Assembly (NCBI GenBank): GCA_937128785.1
Contig: CAKZMS010000508.1
Span: 1 to 8,095, forward strand
DNA: 8,095 nucleotides
Reading direction: 5' to 3'
Source of the DNA: an uncultured Opitutaceae bacterium
GTDB lineage: Bacteria > Verrucomicrobiota > Verrucomicrobiia > Opitutales > Opitutaceae
Positions 1 to 5,868 of the stretch are shown one piece after another. The notes under the pieces were generated by a model that had not been told where the DNA came from, did no database searches, and was given only the letters and a program-made list of their open reading frames with translations. The position numbers and the translations under genes are program-made. Within the stretch, counting starts at the first letter, position 1. The number at the start of each line of letters is the position of its first letter.

Positions 1-658
1 ATTCCGCGTGATTGGTCGCGCCGTATTTATCGAGCACGCTGCGTTTCCGTTTGGCCGTCAGTTCGGACAGTTGATGGTAGCCCGCTTCCAGCACGCGGGA
101 CCACTGAGCGTAGCGCGAGGGGCAATCCAGGAAGGGTGTGCCGTCGGCCGATCCGTAGGCTTGGTCGAGCTGGTGAGCGAATTCGTGAAGCGCGACGTTG
201 TGGCCGTCGAACGTGTTTTGGGCGCCTTGGAGCACGGCATCCCAAGCTAGGACAACCGTGCCGTTACTCGACGATTCGCCGAGCCGCACGACTTCGCGTT
301 CGGTCACAATGCCGAGCGCGTCGACTGTGCGGTGCGTCGCTCGGTAAGCGGATGGGTAGATTAATATCGAGCGTAGCTTGGGAAACGGCGGACCGGGGTG
401 ATTCATCACCAACAAGCACGCCTGACCCGCGATGGTCAGAACCATCTCGTCGGTGAGTTCGAGCCCCCCGCAGGCTTCGAAATTCTTGCGAGCCACGAAA
501 TGCGTGATCTGCCCATGGAGCTGTTCCCGCAAAGTATCGGGCAGTTTGCCATAGACCGGGATACGGTTCGACAACACCTCGATCCACTCCGGCTGAAACT
601 CGGGCGGCGCTTTCTCGGGTGGATCAAACCACCGGGCAAGTGTGCTCCAAAAGCCCAT
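1..658 (-). CDS. mtfA: M90 family zinc metallopeptidase, MtfA-like (3' end beyond window)
   Basis: This gene runs off the left edge; 219 codons are present, and by my own translation they read without a stop. The protein belongs to the M90 zinc peptidase family, whose best-known member, E. coli MtfA, is a cytoplasmic aminopeptidase that binds the glucose repressor Mlc. The zinc motif HEFAH lies at residues 158-162, followed by QLDQAYGSADGTP, a typical M90 context. The fragment ends at NHAE (216-219), where the family normally has the third zinc ligand Glu; roughly 40 C-terminal residues should lie outside. Earlier family blocks are FEACGGLELTDEM (60-72), KLRSILIYPSAY (94-105) and GTVVLAWDAVLQGA (133-146). 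The ATG at 658 is chosen because an in-frame TAA sits at 682-680; TTG at 661 is the only other option. There is no Shine-Dalgarno. The start lies 7 bases past the inverted-repeat element. Family call is firm; an Mlc-like partner is not shown here. Confidence 0.93.
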   Translation of the reverse strand, partial: MGFWSTLARWFDPPEKAPPEFQPEWIEVLSNRIPVYGKLPDTLREQLHGQITHFVARKNFEACGGLELTDEMVLTIAGQACLLVMNHPGPPFPKLRSILIYPSAYRATHRTVDALGIVTEREVVRLGESSSNGTVVLAWDAVLQGAQNTFDGHNVALHEFAHQLDQAYGSADGTPFLDCPSRYAQWSRVLEAGYHQLSELTAKRKRSVLDKYGATNHAE

Positions 659-665
659 CAATCCA

Positions 666-771
666 AAGGGGTCATGTCGTTATATGTTAATTTTGTGATC
701 GGATGAGTTTGTTTCGAGACGCGATGAGCTGCTAAAGGCAAAAAATTTAACAAATAACGACATGACCCCTT
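666..771. repeat. 106-bp inverted-repeat element, REPIN/MITE-like
   Basis: Two 25-base arms face each other: 666-690 on the plus strand and 747-771 read on the minus strand. Both begin AAGGGGTCATGTCGTTAT, then differ at one base (A at 684, T at the equivalent of 753), then share TGTTAA. Beyond that the match frays into T-rich sequence. The spacer of 56 bases (691-746) has no ORF or further repeat that I can see. The layout, two inward copies of a GGGGTCA-headed motif, recalls the ends of elements moved by REP-associated Y1 (IS200-like) tyrosine transposases, with the transposase gene missing. No target-site duplication is visible, as expected for that class. A transcript across it could fold into a long hairpin, so it may also affect RNA ends. 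The repeat itself is seen directly; the mobile origin is inference. Confidence 0.8.
679..684 (-). promoter_or_regulatory. Possible -10 box for the M90 peptidase gene
   Basis: Read on the minus strand this is TATAAC, five of six matches to the sigma-70 -10 consensus, ending 20 bases before the ATG at 658. A start around 672 would leave a leader of about 14 bases. No convincing -35 hexamer lies 16-18 bases upstream (the sequence there is close to CTCATC). The hexamer exists only in this arm of the inverted repeat; the other arm has AAATAAC because of the single mismatch. Suggestive only. Confidence 0.25.
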
Positions 772-1588
772 AGCGGAGCCCGGTCAGGTTCATCAGGCGG
801 GCGGTTTCGCGGTAGGCTTCTTCGACCCACTCTACGATCTTGTCGGGGTCGGGGGAGTATTCGAGTTCGATGGCGACGGTGCCGTCGATGTTGAGCTCTT
901 TGATCGCCTGCAGGTAGGGGGCGAACTTCACTACGCCGCGTCCGGGGGGGAGGTCGCCATGCACCTTGCCGTCGCAATCGCTGATGTGCACATGCACGGC
1001 CTTGCCGGCGAGATCGGGGACTTGCTCGGGGCCGGTGTCGGAGAGCACGAGGTGGCTGATGTCGATGTTGGCCCGGACCCGCGGGTGGTCGCAGTCGTCG
1101 ATGAAGCGCACCATTTCCTTGATGTTGTTGAGGAGGCTCAGGCGGAAGGGCTCCAACTCGAGGGCGATGTCGAGGTTCTTGGAGTCGGCGTAGTCTCCGA
1201 GTTCGCGGCAGGTTTTGACGGCCCAGTTCCATTGGTCGGCGGGCGCGATGACTTCGCGCTGCCAGAGGTATTCACCGAGCACGAGGAGGAGGTTTTTGGC
1301 ACCGAATTCGGCGCACAGATCGATGAATTTTTTGCAGCGCTCGACGTGAAACGCCCGCACGGGATCGTTGAAATCGATGAGGCCGGTAGCGACGACGGGC
1401 AGGGATACGATCGGAAGGTTAAGCCGTTCACAGGTCGACTTGATGTCGGTTTTCTCCTGATCGGTGATGGTCATCGCCTCGGTGAAAATATCCACGCAGT
1501 CGAAGCCGATGCGGGAGATGTGTTCGAGGCCAGTGATGGTGTCGACGCCGGCTTGGCCGAACGCGCTGTTGATGATGCCGAGTTTCAT
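770..1588 (-). CDS. Sugar phosphate isomerase/epimerase, AP-endonuclease-2-like TIM barrel
   Basis: The 272-residue protein belongs to the xylose-isomerase-like TIM-barrel family (AP_endonuc_2), cytoplasmic metal-dependent enzymes that isomerise or epimerise sugars and keto-sugars. Family metal-site motifs appear in order: IALELEPF (Glu144), ANIDISH (Asp176), VHVHISD (His201) and VAIELEYSPDP (Glu241), matching the Glu-Asp-His-Glu set of the tagatose/psicose 3-epimerases. GRGVVKF (216-222) is another conserved stretch of the family. The open frame extends up to an ATG at 1726, but those 46 residues are proline-rich, unlike the fold and overlap the upstream gene; MKLGIINSAFGQ at 1588 is the natural N-terminus. 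No Shine-Dalgarno precedes it, instead a run of eight C (1598-1591 on the coding strand). It follows the oxidoreductase by 91 bases. The stop codon TAA (772-770) takes its last two bases from the inverted-repeat element. Substrate unknown; pairing with a Gfo/Idh/MocA enzyme suggests a keto- or modified sugar route. Confidence 0.9.
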   Translation of the reverse strand: MKLGIINSAFGQAGVDTITGLEHISRIGFDCVDIFTEAMTITDQEKTDIKSTCERLNLPIVSLPVVATGLIDFNDPVRAFHVERCKKFIDLCAEFGAKNLLLVLGEYLWQREVIAPADQWNWAVKTCRELGDYADSKNLDIALELEPFRLSLLNNIKEMVRFIDDCDHPRVRANIDISHLVLSDTGPEQVPDLAGKAVHVHISDCDGKVHGDLPPGRGVVKFAPYLQAIKELNIDGTVAIELEYSPDPDKIVEWVEEAYRETARLMNLTGLR

Positions 1589-1679
1589 AAGGGGGGGGAG
1601 CGTTGCGGATGCTTGGGACGAGGGGCAGGATAGTGTCGGGCATAAAGACCCGACCCACCATTTTAAGATGGGGTTAGGT

Positions 1680-2762
1680 TCAGGGAGAAATGGTGGCGGG
1701 GTCGATTGCGCGATGCTCGATGGCACTAAGCACGGCAGCTTCGACCAGTGCTAAGGTATGGAGGTTGTCCCGGGCGGCGATGGCGGGTGGCTCGCCCGAC
1801 TCGATTGCGACGAGCAGCTGGCCCATGGTGTCGGCGAAGGCGTCGGGGAACCAGCTCTCCTTCAAATCAGGAGCGGTGAAGTCGGCATCTCCTTTGCGAG
1901 CAAACCGGACCGCGGAAGGGGTGGTGTAGGGATCCTGGCACCAGCCGATTTCACCGATGGCCAGGCCGTCTAATCCTTCGATGCGCCACTCGATTCTGAT
2001 GTCGGCTGGGCAGCCTTCGCGAGCGGGCCCCGTCCATACGTCATCCACGACGACGGCACGCATACCGGTATCGTATTCCAGGATGGTGGTGCAGATGCCA
2101 TCGGAGTGGGGGAAGGTGGTGCGCGGGTCCGGCCGCGTGCTGCAATACACGCGGTCGGGGTTGCCGAACCAGTGGCGCATGCAGTCGAGGTGGTGGATCG
2201 ACATGATGCGCAGCGAAGCGGAGCCGGTGTCGGCTTGCCAGGGTTGCCAATGGGGGATGCCGCGCATGTCGATAGTGGCGAAGATGGCATCGCCCAGCTG
2301 GCCGCTTTCCAGCAGATGGGTGGCCACGCGCACCGAGGGATCGTAGCGCATGTTCTGATTGACCGAGAGCGTGATGCCGGCGGCTTCGCAGGCTTCCACG
2401 GCGGCGACCGCGTCGGTGTAGTTCAGGGCGAGCGGTTTCTGAGCGAGGATCGCCTTGGCCGTGCCGCGCTGGCAGGCGGCTTTGATGAGCTCGAGCTGAA
2501 ACTGCGGCGGAACGGCGATGTCGAGCACCTCGATCGTGGGATCATCAAGCAACGCTTCGAAGGTTGGGTAGGTCGTGGGGATATCGTGGGCAGCGGCGAC
2601 CTTGGCGGCGTTGTCGGGATTGCGCGACGCGATGGCGGCGACGTTGAAACCCGCCGTGCGATAGCTGGGTAGGTGGCAGTCGTTGACGATGAAACCACTG
2701 CCGAGGATCCCGATCTTGGTGGCTAGATTCTGAGGACGCGGGGGAAGCGGAAGCGAAGTCAT
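1680..2762 (-). CDS. Gfo/Idh/MocA family NAD(P)-dependent oxidoreductase
   Basis: This 360-residue cytoplasmic dehydrogenase has the expected two parts. An N-terminal Rossmann domain carries the dinucleotide motif GILGSGF (18-24) and the strand-ending VPP near 84-86. A C-terminal alpha/beta substrate domain carries IHHLD (189-193), fitting the family HxxD. The usual EKP catalytic motif reads AQKPLA (107-112): the lysine (109) is kept but Glu is replaced by Gln. Family members oxidise or reduce sugars, inositols and their derivatives; nothing here fixes the substrate. The ATG at 2762 overlaps the galM stop as ATGA, so translation is probably coupled and the two are one operon. The downstream isomerase/epimerase is a common partner of this family in sugar catabolism. 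Length is usual for the family (about 330-400). There is no Shine-Dalgarno; the leader just before the ATG is C-rich. Confidence 0.92.
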   Translation of the reverse strand: MTSLPLPPRPQNLATKIGILGSGFIVNDCHLPSYRTAGFNVAAIASRNPDNAAKVAAAHDIPTTYPTFEALLDDPTIEVLDIAVPPQFQLELIKAACQRGTAKAILAQKPLALNYTDAVAAVEACEAAGITLSVNQNMRYDPSVRVATHLLESGQLGDAIFATIDMRGIPHWQPWQADTGSASLRIMSIHHLDCMRHWFGNPDRVYCSTRPDPRTTFPHSDGICTTILEYDTGMRAVVVDDVWTGPAREGCPADIRIEWRIEGLDGLAIGEIGWCQDPYTTPSAVRFARKGDADFTAPDLKESWFPDAFADTMGQLLVAIESGEPPAIAARDNLHTLALVEAAVLSAIEHRAIDPATISP

Positions 2763-3802
2763 GATCGGGGTGGAGCAGAGAAAGCGTAAACGGTGGTGCG
2801 GTGGTGGTGGTGATCCGGCCGTAGAATGATGTCACCGAGGTCGGGGCAGTTGGGTCCATCAGGGTAGCCTTCGCATTCGAGGCAGAGTCCGGCGAAAGGA
2901 CCGTGAGGGTGGCCCGATTTTCCGGTGGTAGAGGGGTCCAGACTCACGCCGGTGTAGAACTGTAGACAAGGTTCGTCGGTATGGACGTTGAGAATGCGTC
3001 CGCTGGCGGGGTCCTCCACGCAGGCGACGTGGTGGGGTTGGCCGTCGTTGGGCAGGAAGTAGAGGTCGCCGTGTTGGCCGTGCAGTTCGGGGATCGCATC
3101 ACCGAGGCGGCGGAACTGGCGGAAATCATTACCGGGCGACGTCACGGGTTTGCGTTGGCCGAGAAGGCCCATGCGTTCGTCGGCGGGAGCGTAGTGGTCG
3201 GCCATAATCTGCAGACGATGATCGCGAACGTCGCCCGAGCCTTCGCCTGACAGGTTGAAATAGGAGTGCTGCGTAAGGCTGAACGGAGTCGCCTTATCGG
3301 TGACACCTTCAACCTCCACGACCAATTCGTGGTGGCGCGTAAAGGTGTAGGTGACGGCGGCATCGACTTTGCCGGGGTAGCCGTCTTCACCATCCGGGCT
3401 TCGGTATTCCAACCGCAGGCAAGGCGCTCCGTCGGGGCGAGTCAGTGGCGTCGGATTCCAGTTGCGTCGGCTGAAGCCGACGTCACCGCCGTGGAGGTGA
3501 TTGGGCGCATCGTTCGCGGCAAGCGGGAAGGTTTGGCCATCGAGGGTGAATTGCGCGCCATTGATGCGGCCGGCGACGCGACCAGCGATGGCGCCGAAGT
3601 AGGGATGGGGAGCCAGGTAGTCTTCAAGCCGGTCGAATCCGAGCACGACGTCGGCGAGTTGGCCCTCGTGGTCGGGCACTTTGAGGGACGTGATGATGGC
3701 ACCGAGCGTGATGATCCGTGCGCCGCTGCCGTCGGGCAGCGACAGGTCATACGCTTCCACCGTCTCGCCGGAAGGAAGCTGGCCGAATGGGGTAGGGCGC
3801 AT
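2759..3802 (-). CDS. galM: Aldose 1-epimerase (mutarotase)
   Basis: The enzyme interconverts alpha and beta anomers of glucose, galactose and related sugars. The 347 residues match usual GalM length. Visible family motifs: GRVAGRING (74-82, substrate-binding Arg), NHLHGG (101-106, His104), SLTQHSYFNLSG (175-186, catalytic His179), GDLYFLP (245-251, Asp246) and LCLECEGYPDGPN (306-318, Glu309 as the general base). An odd run of four His lies at 331-334, before the terminal strand RTTVYAF. The frame is open to an ATG at 3991, but residues before 3802 are Arg/Gln-rich and overlap the cellulase frame, so MRPTPFGQLPSG at 3802 is chosen. It starts 17 bases after the cellulase stop and ends in a 4-base overlap with the oxidoreductase, which argues for one transcript. 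No signal peptide is seen, so it probably acts in the cytoplasm on imported sugar. No Shine-Dalgarno; the leader is pyrimidine-rich. Confidence 0.95.
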   Translation of the reverse strand: MRPTPFGQLPSGETVEAYDLSLPDGSGARIITLGAIITSLKVPDHEGQLADVVLGFDRLEDYLAPHPYFGAIAGRVAGRINGAQFTLDGQTFPLAANDAPNHLHGGDVGFSRRNWNPTPLTRPDGAPCLRLEYRSPDGEDGYPGKVDAAVTYTFTRHHELVVEVEGVTDKATPFSLTQHSYFNLSGEGSGDVRDHRLQIMADHYAPADERMGLLGQRKPVTSPGNDFRQFRRLGDAIPELHGQHGDLYFLPNDGQPHHVACVEDPASGRILNVHTDEPCLQFYTGVSLDPSTTGKSGHPHGPFAGLCLECEGYPDGPNCPDLGDIILRPDHHHHRTTVYAFSAPPRS

Positions 3803-3819
3803 GGAGAGGGGAGTGGGGT

Positions 3820-4779
3820 CTACTCGCCGCGTAGCAGGGCGCGCAACATGCGACCGTTGGCCGTGAGATCGTCTTCGGTCCAGCCGCTGATCTTGGTCAC
3901 GTGGGGTTTGAGGATGGCGGAGGTTTCGTCCTTGTTGCTGATCGACCAGGCGGCGTGGGAAAGGTCTTTGGCTTTGATGAACTTCATCCACTCGGCGACG
4001 GACTCATGGTCGATCGCACCGTCACCGTTGGCGTTTACCGAGCCCCACTCGGTGACCATCAACGCCACGCCGGCATCGAGAGCGGTTTGGGCGCGCTGGC
4101 GCAGATCGGCTTTATGCGTGCCGGCGTAGAAATGAAGGGTGTAGGCGACGTTGGGGTCGTCGATGGGATCGGCGGCGGCCTCGTCGACGCGTTGCGACCA
4201 GTAGGGCGTGCCGACGATGATGAGGTTATCGGGATCATGCGCACGGATCGCGGCGATGACGCGTTTGGCGTAGGGTTTTACGGTTTTGGACCAGGACACC
4301 TTGAGGGGTTCATTGTAGATCTCGTAGATGACGTGGGGCTGGTCGCCGTAAAGTTGAGCCATGCGGGAGAAAAACGCCACGGCGTCCTCGACGTTGTCCT
4401 CGGCGTGGTGGTCGTGCCAATCGATGAGCACGTAGATGTCGTTGGCGATGGCGGCTTCGACGACGGCACGAACTTTGGCGAGTTCCTGGGCGGGTTGCTG
4501 CTGGTAACCGAGCGGACCGCTGTGCACCCCGAGCGCGGCGCGAGCGAGGGTGACCTTCCAGTCCTCCACCAGCCAATCCACGGTTTCTCTGGTGTAGTAG
4601 GGTGCGCCGTCCCAGTGGCTCCAGAAGTGACTCACTCCCGCGACGGCAACGGGATCGCCGTGCGCCCCGACGATGCGATTGCCCTCGGCGCGGAGGAGAC
4701 CGTTTTCGGATACGACACCGGCGGAGAGAGAAGAGGTCTGCATGAGCAGACCGAGGGCGAGGGGGAGCAGGCGCTTCAT
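3820..4779 (-). CDS. Secreted GH5 family endoglucanase (cellulase), GH5_2-like
   Basis: This 319-residue retaining glycoside hydrolase most likely cuts internal beta-1,4 glucan bonds. MKRLLPLALGLLMQTSSLSA is a signal peptide with probable cleavage after residue 20. Catalytic-domain landmarks in order: LARAALG (Arg80), LIDWHDHH (118-125), IYEIYNEP (acid/base Glu157), LHFYAGTHK (215-223), VTEWGS (nucleophile Glu244), WSISNKDETSAILKP (Trp278 onward) and a closing SGW. The LHFYAGTH and NKDE-S-ALKP blocks closely resemble Bacillus-type GH5_2 cellulases. There is no carbohydrate-binding module; the protein ends right after the barrel. A longer start (TTG at 4818) would add 13 residues ahead of the signal peptide, so the ATG at 4779 is preferred. 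It sits 105 bases after the methyltransferase and 17 bases before galM, heading the sugar cluster. Mannan or xyloglucan as substrate cannot be excluded. Confidence 0.94.
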   Translation of the reverse strand: MKRLLPLALGLLMQTSSLSAGVVSENGLLRAEGNRIVGAHGDPVAVAGVSHFWSHWDGAPYYTRETVDWLVEDWKVTLARAALGVHSGPLGYQQQPAQELAKVRAVVEAAIANDIYVLIDWHDHHAEDNVEDAVAFFSRMAQLYGDQPHVIYEIYNEPLKVSWSKTVKPYAKRVIAAIRAHDPDNLIIVGTPYWSQRVDEAAADPIDDPNVAYTLHFYAGTHKADLRQRAQTALDAGVALMVTEWGSVNANGDGAIDHESVAEWMKFIKAKDLSHAAWSISNKDETSAILKPHVTKISGWTEDDLTANGRMLRALLRGE

Positions 4780-4852
4780 GGGGAAGATCAGCCCATCACT
4801 CGACGGCTGGTTAGACAAGCCGAGCGGCGGTTAATGTTCCCTCGGTCCGGCG

Positions 4853-4870
4853 GACGACCCGAAGGCCGTC
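4853..4870 (-). terminator. UUCG-capped hairpin after the methyltransferase gene
   Basis: On the minus strand GACGGCC-TTCG-GGTCGTC forms a 7-pair stem with one G:U pair and a C(UUCG)G tetraloop, an exceptionally stable cap. It begins 14 bases after the methyltransferase stop and about 75 bases before the cellulase start. No U-run follows, so it may be a factor-dependent end, an RNA-stabilising hairpin or a partial terminator rather than a classic intrinsic one. The structure is seen; its role is inferred. Confidence 0.45.
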
Positions 4871-4884
4871 TGCTGCTCGCATGA

Positions 4885-5796
4885 TCAGGACGACGCGTTG
4901 AAAGCGTCGACCCTGGCGCGGATAGCGCGGGTGTGATCAGGCGTGCTGCCACAGCAGGAGCCGATGATGCTAGCCCCCGCAGTGAGGGCGTCGGGGACCT
5001 TGGCGGCGGTCTCCTCGGGCGGCTGCTTGTAGACAGCCTTCATGTTTTCGAGGACAGGCAGACCGGCGTTGGGCTGGATCATGACGGGCAGGTCGGACGT
5101 CTCCTTATAAAGCTCCGTGACCATGGTGGCCCCGGCCATGTCCATACCGGTGCCACAATTTAGCGCGATGATGTGCGCGCCCTTTTCCTCGATGAATTCG
5201 GCAGCAGCTTCGGGCGAGACGCCCATCATGGTTTTGTAGAACGTGCCGTCCATGGAGAGATCGTAGGCCAACGATGCGATGATGCAGGGGGCATTGGCGG
5301 CGAGGGCTGCTTCGATGCCAGCCTCGACTTCTTCGAGACCGGTTTGGGTTTCAATGATGATGGCATCCACCCCGGCGCCGACCAGGGCGTTGGCCTGTTC
5401 GGTCAGAGCATCCACGGCCTCGTCGTAAGGCAGCTCGCCGTAAGGCTCCAGGATGGCGCCGAGCGGACCCATGTCGCCGAGCACATAGCCTTCGCGACCA
5501 CCGAAGGCTTCGCGGGCGATACGGGCGGCGGCGGCATTGATTTCGACGAGATCGTCCGCCACGCCGTGGCGTTTGAGCATGAGACGCGAGGCGCCGAACG
5601 TATTGGAGATGATGCAGTCCGCACCGGCGTCGGCGTAGCGTTTCTGGATCTCCAGCACGCGCTCGGGGTGGGTGATGTTCCAAGCTTCGCCGGAAGCGCC
5701 TTGTTCGAGACCGGCGAGCATGAGTTGGGTGCCCATGCCGCCGTCACATACCAGACGACGTTGGGAAATGGCTTCGAGCAAAGTGGGTTGGGACAT
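4885..5796 (-). CDS. Stand-alone homocysteine S-methyltransferase family protein
   Basis: The 303-residue protein is a single homocysteine-binding TIM barrel (S-methyl_trans family, as in MmuM, BHMT and the N-terminal module of MetH). It transfers a methyl group to the thiol of homocysteine, which is activated by zinc. Zinc ligands are visible as Cys214 in ALNCG and the Cys281-Cys282 pair in GSCCGSTPDH. The N-terminal CDGGMGTQL (17-25) and SNTFGAS (64-70) are also family hallmarks. There is no folate, cobalamin or activation domain, so the methyl donor must be a small molecule (S-methylmethionine, betaine) or a separate corrinoid protein; the sequence does not decide. The frame opens at 5853, but MSQPTLLEAISQRRLV at 5796 fits the family start; residues before it look random. 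A weak AGGG lies very close to the ATG. It is 72 bases downstream of pyruvate kinase on the same strand, with no obvious metabolic link to it. Confidence 0.9.
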   Translation of the reverse strand: MSQPTLLEAISQRRLVCDGGMGTQLMLAGLEQGASGEAWNITHPERVLEIQKRYADAGADCIISNTFGASRLMLKRHGVADDLVEINAAAARIAREAFGGREGYVLGDMGPLGAILEPYGELPYDEAVDALTEQANALVGAGVDAIIIETQTGLEEVEAGIEAALAANAPCIIASLAYDLSMDGTFYKTMMGVSPEAAAEFIEEKGAHIIALNCGTGMDMAGATMVTELYKETSDLPVMIQPNAGLPVLENMKAVYKQPPEETAAKVPDALTAGASIIGSCCGSTPDHTRAIRARVDAFNASS

Positions 5797-5824
5797 GTCC
5801 CTATTTCGAAGACAATTCGGAGTA

Positions 5825-5851
5825 GGGGCAACTCCACAGGGCAGTTCCCCC
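5825..5851 (-). other. Hairpin in the pyruvate kinase to methyltransferase gap
   Basis: Minus-strand sequence GGGG-G-AACT, nine-base loop, AGTT-G-CCCC gives two four-pair stems around one G-G mismatch. It starts 18 bases after the pyruvate kinase stop and ends 29 bases before the methyltransferase ATG. No U-run follows. It may act as an RNA end or processing signal; I could not match it to a SAM, SAH or cobalamin riboswitch core. Confidence 0.3.
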
Positions 5852-5868
5852 ACGATTTGCCTGCGCGG

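Noticed and set aside
691..746. Remnant transposase or small ORF inside the inverted-repeat element
   Set aside because: 56 bases with no start-stop frame of useful length and no recognisable peptide.
959..1633. Plus-strand 224-codon frame opposite the isomerase
   Set aside because: Antisense shadow of a gene whose metal-binding motifs are clear; composition typical of reverse-complement reading.
1589..1726. N-terminal extension of the isomerase from an ATG at 1726
   Set aside because: The extra residues are proline-rich, match no family feature and overlap the oxidoreductase end by about 46 bases; the start at 1588 fits the family.
3803..3991. 63-residue N-terminal extension of GalM
   Set aside because: Arg/Gln-rich out-of-frame reading of the cellulase 3' end; GalM homologues start at MRPTPF-like positions.
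3266..4884. Two plus-strand open frames (287 and 327 codons) opposite galM and the cellulase
   Set aside because: Both mirror strongly supported genes with intact catalytic motifs; no recognisable domain or start signal on the plus strand.
5797..5868. SAM, SAH or cobalamin riboswitch upstream of the methyltransferase
   Set aside because: The gap is 72 bases and lacks any core I recognise; only a simple hairpin is visible.
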